NCBI RefSeq assembly: GCF_002879615.1
Contig: NZ_PNRF01000023.1
Coordinates: forward strand, 46,944 to 110,943
Length of the DNA: 64,000 nucleotides
Origin: Billgrantia endophytica
GTDB lineage: Bacteria > Pseudomonadota > Gammaproteobacteria > Pseudomonadales > Halomonadaceae
Direction: 5' to 3'
The notes under the pieces are model-generated. The model saw only the letters and a program-made list of their open reading frames with translations. It was not told where the DNA came from and did no database searches. Both the position numbers and the translations under genes were made by a program. This document shows, piece by piece, positions 61,351 through 64,000 of this stretch (the first letter of the stretch is position 1; each line of letters opens with the position of its first letter).

Positions 61351-62193
61351 TCAGGTGCCGGTCGGTACAAGACGGGTCACGTCACCGCAGGCCACGAAGG
61401 GGCCGTTGATCAGGCTTTCCCTGGCATTGTAACAAAGCGCCGCCCCCGTCTCATGGCATAGCACCGCCCCGCCGGCCCCTTCGAGCACACCCTGTCCGGC
61501 GGCCGTATCCCACTCGCAGGTAGGTCCGAAACGTGGGTAGAGATCGGCCGTCCCCTCGGCGATGCGGCAGAATTTCACTGAGCTGCCGCACCTCGACAAC
61601 CGCGCCGCAGGAAACCCGGCCAACCACTCACGTGTCCCGGCATCCAGGTGTGCACGGCTGGCCAGAATGCGAAGCGGCGGCTCGTCGGTGGTGGCCGAAC
61701 CACCAGACGGGGAAGATCGAACGGATACGGAAATGGACTCCCGGGCGCCACTCTCCCAGCGCCAGGCCCCCAGGCCGGAGCCGCCCGCCCAGGTCGATCC
61801 CAAGGCAGGCGCATGCACCATTCCGACGACCACCCCGCCGTCCTGGATCAGGGCCACATTGACCGTAAAGTCGTCGAAGCCATCAACGAACTCCCGGGTT
61901 CCATCCAGTGGATCGACCAACCAATAGCAGCGCCAGTGGCGCCGTACCGGCCAAGGCGTCTCAGCCTGCTCCTCGGACAGGATGGGAACGTCCAGCAGCC
62001 CGGGCAGGCCGTCGGCAAGCCGTTGCTGAGCCGCCATGTCTGCCGCCGTCAGCGGGCTGCCATCCAGCTTGTAGGAGACGTGGCCTTCACCCCGGCGCAC
62101 CGAGAGGATATCCCGTCCGGCAGCCTCACAAAGCGCGCGCAACGCCTCCAGACTCGGCAAGTTCACCTGCCGGTCACTCCTGCCCCCAGTCAT
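61351..62193 (-). CDS. cysQ: 3'(2'),5'-bisphosphate nucleotidase CysQ
   Basis: 280 residues of the inositol-phosphatase superfamily. Metal motifs: LTAADMAAQQRL, ILSEEQ, YWLVDPLDGTREFVDG and GPTCEWDTAAGQGVLEGAGG, the CysQ versions. GTREF distinguishes it from the IMPase at 3809, which has GTVNF. It clears 3'-phosphoadenosine 5'-phosphate made in sulfate assimilation; Li+ and Na+ sensitivity of such enzymes matters in salty habitats. It is divergent from the SLC13 transporter gene (138 bp apart). Confidence 0.88.
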   Translation of the reverse strand: MTGGRSDRQVNLPSLEALRALCEAAGRDILSVRRGEGHVSYKLDGSPLTAADMAAQQRLADGLPGLLDVPILSEEQAETPWPVRRHWRCYWLVDPLDGTREFVDGFDDFTVNVALIQDGGVVVGMVHAPALGSTWAGGSGLGAWRWESGARESISVSVRSSPSGGSATTDEPPLRILASRAHLDAGTREWLAGFPAARLSRCGSSVKFCRIAEGTADLYPRFGPTCEWDTAAGQGVLEGAGGAVLCHETGAALCYNARESLINGPFVACGDVTRLVPTGT

Positions 62194-62331
62194 GCTCTCT
62201 CTTCCGTGGTCATGGATTCCATGCTGAATTTACGCTGGCGCCTCTGGAGACGATCCTCAACTTACGTATAATGTGCGGCCGCTTCCCAGGCTCAGCCTCA
62301 ATCAAAGCAGCAACCCATTCATGGAGCGCTC

Positions 62332-63789
62332 ATGCAGACCACCAGTGAAACCCCGGCACTCAAGTCCGGCCCCTCTCGTGCCGGACGAATCGGCCTGTGG
62401 CTTGGCCCGCTCTGGGTGGTGATCACACTTGTGCTGCCGGCACCCGCCGGCATGTCCGACCCCGCCTGGACTTGCGCCGGACTGGCACTACTGATGGCCA
62501 CCTGGTGGTCCACCGAAGCCATTCCCATACCGGTAACCTCCCTGCTGCCCCTGGTACTGGTGCCAGCACTGGGCATCGGTAGCATGAGTGATGCCGCCTC
62601 GAGCTATGCCAACCCGATCATCTACCTCTTCCTGGGTGGCTTCCTGCTTGGTATCTCGATGCAGTACTGGAATCTGCATCGGCGCATAGCGCTGCATGTC
62701 CTCAAGGTGGTCGGCCACCAGCCACGGCGTCAGATCGCCGGCTTCATGATTGCCACCGGCTTTCTCAGCATGTGGGTGTCCAATACGGCAACCGCCATCA
62801 TGATGCTGCCGATCGGCATGTCGGTGATCAATCTGCTCGGCGATAGCGATCCTCGCGAGCTCAGCCGCTACGCCACCGCCCTGCTGCTTGCCATTGCCTA
62901 CTCGGCCAGCATCGGTGGCGTGGCCACGCTGATCGGCACCCCGCCCAATGCCCTGCTCGCCGCTTATCTGGCCGAAGACAGAGGAATCGAGATCGGTTTT
63001 GCCCAGTGGATGCTGGTCGGGCTGCCAATCAGCGTGGTGATGATGGTCAGCGCCTGGTGGTGGCTGACCCGCCGCAATTTCAATATACAGACCGGTAACG
63101 GCGGCGGCACCATGATAAGTGACGAATTGAACAAACTGGGCAGGATGACCGCTCCGGAAGCCCGGGTAGGCATCATCTTCCTGCTTGCCGCCCTGGCCTG
63201 GGTGGTGCGTCCGCTAATCAACGACATGGGGCTTGGCTGGCTGTCGGATACCAGCATTGCCATAGCCGCCGGCATCGCACTGTTCCTGGTGCCCAGCGGA
63301 CGCGGCAACGGCGAGCGTCTGATGATCTGGGAGGAAGCGCAGAAGCTGCCCTGGGGCATCCTGCTGCTGTTCGGTGGTGGTCTCGCCCTGGCTGGCTCGA
63401 TCAGCCGTTCCGGCCTGGCCGAGTGGATAGCGGAGCAGCTTGGTGTATTTGGCGCCTTCCCGTTGCTGGCCCTGGTCGGCATCGTGGTGCTGGTGATCAT
63501 CTTCCTGACGGAAATCACCTCCAATACCGCCACGGCCGCCGCATTCCTGCCACTGCTGGGCGCACTGGCGATGTCTCAGGGGATCTCGCCGCTGCTGATC
63601 ACGGTGCCCGCCGCCATTGCTGCCAGCTGTGCCTTCATGATGCCCGTGGCAACGCCACCCAACGCCATCGTATTTGCGACCGGCCACATGAAGATCCAGT
63701 CAATGATGCGCGCAGGATTCGCCCTGAACCTGCTATGTACCGTGCTGGTGACCCTGATGGCGTATTTCCTGATCGTCACGCTGTGGTGA
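62332..63789 (+). CDS. SLC13/DASS-family sodium-coupled transporter
   Basis: 485 residues with about eleven to twelve membrane helices. The two sodium/substrate hairpin motifs are present: WVSNTATAIMMLPIGMSV and ITSNTATAAAFLPLLGAL, with GGFLLGISMQYWNLHRRIAL and LIGTPPNALLAAYL. The family imports dicarboxylates (succinate, malate) or sulfate. SNTA motifs with the TPPNA loop favour dicarboxylates; the neighbouring cysQ would favour sulfate, so the substrate stays open. TATAAT at 62267-62272 is a good -10, but no good -35 is seen. Confidence 0.85.
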   Translation: MQTTSETPALKSGPSRAGRIGLWLGPLWVVITLVLPAPAGMSDPAWTCAGLALLMATWWSTEAIPIPVTSLLPLVLVPALGIGSMSDAASSYANPIIYLFLGGFLLGISMQYWNLHRRIALHVLKVVGHQPRRQIAGFMIATGFLSMWVSNTATAIMMLPIGMSVINLLGDSDPRELSRYATALLLAIAYSASIGGVATLIGTPPNALLAAYLAEDRGIEIGFAQWMLVGLPISVVMMVSAWWWLTRRNFNIQTGNGGGTMISDELNKLGRMTAPEARVGIIFLLAALAWVVRPLINDMGLGWLSDTSIAIAAGIALFLVPSGRGNGERLMIWEEAQKLPWGILLLFGGGLALAGSISRSGLAEWIAEQLGVFGAFPLLALVGIVVLVIIFLTEITSNTATAAAFLPLLGALAMSQGISPLLITVPAAIAASCAFMMPVATPPNAIVFATGHMKIQSMMRAGFALNLLCTVLVTLMAYFLIVTLW

Positions 63790-63828
63790 GATAGGAGGTC
63801 GCGGCGCGGCGCTCCAACAGGGTAGAAA

Positions 63829-64000
63829 AAACAGCTGCTGGAGCCAGCTTCAGCTCGCGACCGCGGGGTTGCCCTGCGTTGGCGATAGCCACCAACGACA
63901 GCGGCCTCCGCCAAGGCGCCTGACGGCGCCAGTCGCGATGCGGAGCAGCGCTCCAACAAGGGTGGGAAAAGCAGGCTTGTTGGAGCCAGCTTCAGCTCGC
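63829..64000. repeat. Cluster of interspersed palindromic repeats at the window end
   Basis: Two related hairpin units occur: one begins GCTCCAACAG near 63831 and closes with CTGCTGGAGC near 63835-63846; the second is GCTCCAACAAG (63950-63960) pairing with CTTGTTGGAGC (63976-63986). Each is followed by the same CAGCTTCAGCTCGC. Between them lies the 25-base block shared with 41636 and, inverted, with 51030. The 24-base block at 63851-63874 matches 3219-3242. The array continues beyond the window. Confidence 0.75.

Overview
The window is a dense, high-GC gammaproteobacterial chromosome segment. The order thrS-infC-rpmI-rplT-pheS-pheT-ihfA, a redox-type RegB/RegA pair, ketone-body CoA-transferase genes, a sodium/alanine symporter beside glycine-cleavage genes and a DUF2788 protein next to ihfA fit a marine or halophilic member of the Oceanospirillales, most likely Halomonadaceae. 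This placement rests on gene content and protein flavour, not on a database search. I see no insertion sequences, prophage, CRISPR arrays, rRNA or tRNA genes.

Layout. Positions 1-11155 hold housekeeping and regulatory genes: the start of a GlxA-type regulator, regB-regA, 3-hydroxybutyrate dehydrogenase, an orphan HybE-like protein, an inositol-phosphatase-family enzyme, glutaredoxin 1, a possible DUF1338 relative, scoAB with a divergent LysR regulator, a YihG-type acyltransferase, a LysM/degenerate-LytM lipoprotein and an AlkB-type dioxygenase. Positions 11106-36745 form one block of 20 minus-strand genes for a surface polysaccharide. Many neighbours overlap by ATGA, GTGA or TGATG, so it probably behaves as one operon of about 25.6 kb. 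A 0.8-kb AT-rich control region (36746-37532) with an exact ops (RfaH-loading) element separates it from a divergent gfcABCD/yjbEFGH-type operon (37533-41610).

The polysaccharide block can be read as a pathway. GlmS supplies glucosamine-6-phosphate. WbpM/PglF-, PglE- and PglD-type enzymes should make UDP-di-N-acetylbacillosamine, which the small PglC-type transferase would load on undecaprenyl phosphate. WbpA, WbpB and a fused WbpD-WbpE should make UDP-2,3-diacetamido-2,3-dideoxyglucuronate. Two family-4 glycosyltransferases extend the unit. Wzx, a Wzy-like polymerase and Wza/Wzb/Wzc export it. A modification set (polysaccharide deacetylase, FemAB-like acyltransferase, GNAT, and an AsnB-like synthetase lacking the glutaminase cysteine) suggests amide or aminoacyl decoration. 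This set is the part most likely to hide new chemistry.

From 41713 the window returns to core functions: gcvT and an alanine/glycine:Na+ symporter divergent from gcvH-gcvP, a LysR regulator, ppnN, a MioC-like flavodoxin operon, the ihfA-pheTS-rplT-rpmI-infC-thrS translation cluster, an OmpA-family lipoprotein, a DUF2489 protein, cysQ and an SLC13 transporter. The translation cluster has three notable control signals: a thrS leader hairpin whose 7-base loop copies a tRNA-Thr(GGU) anticodon loop, a probable AUC start codon for infC, and a strong terminator followed at once by a promoter ahead of pheS. GC-rich interspersed repeats lie between genes at four places.
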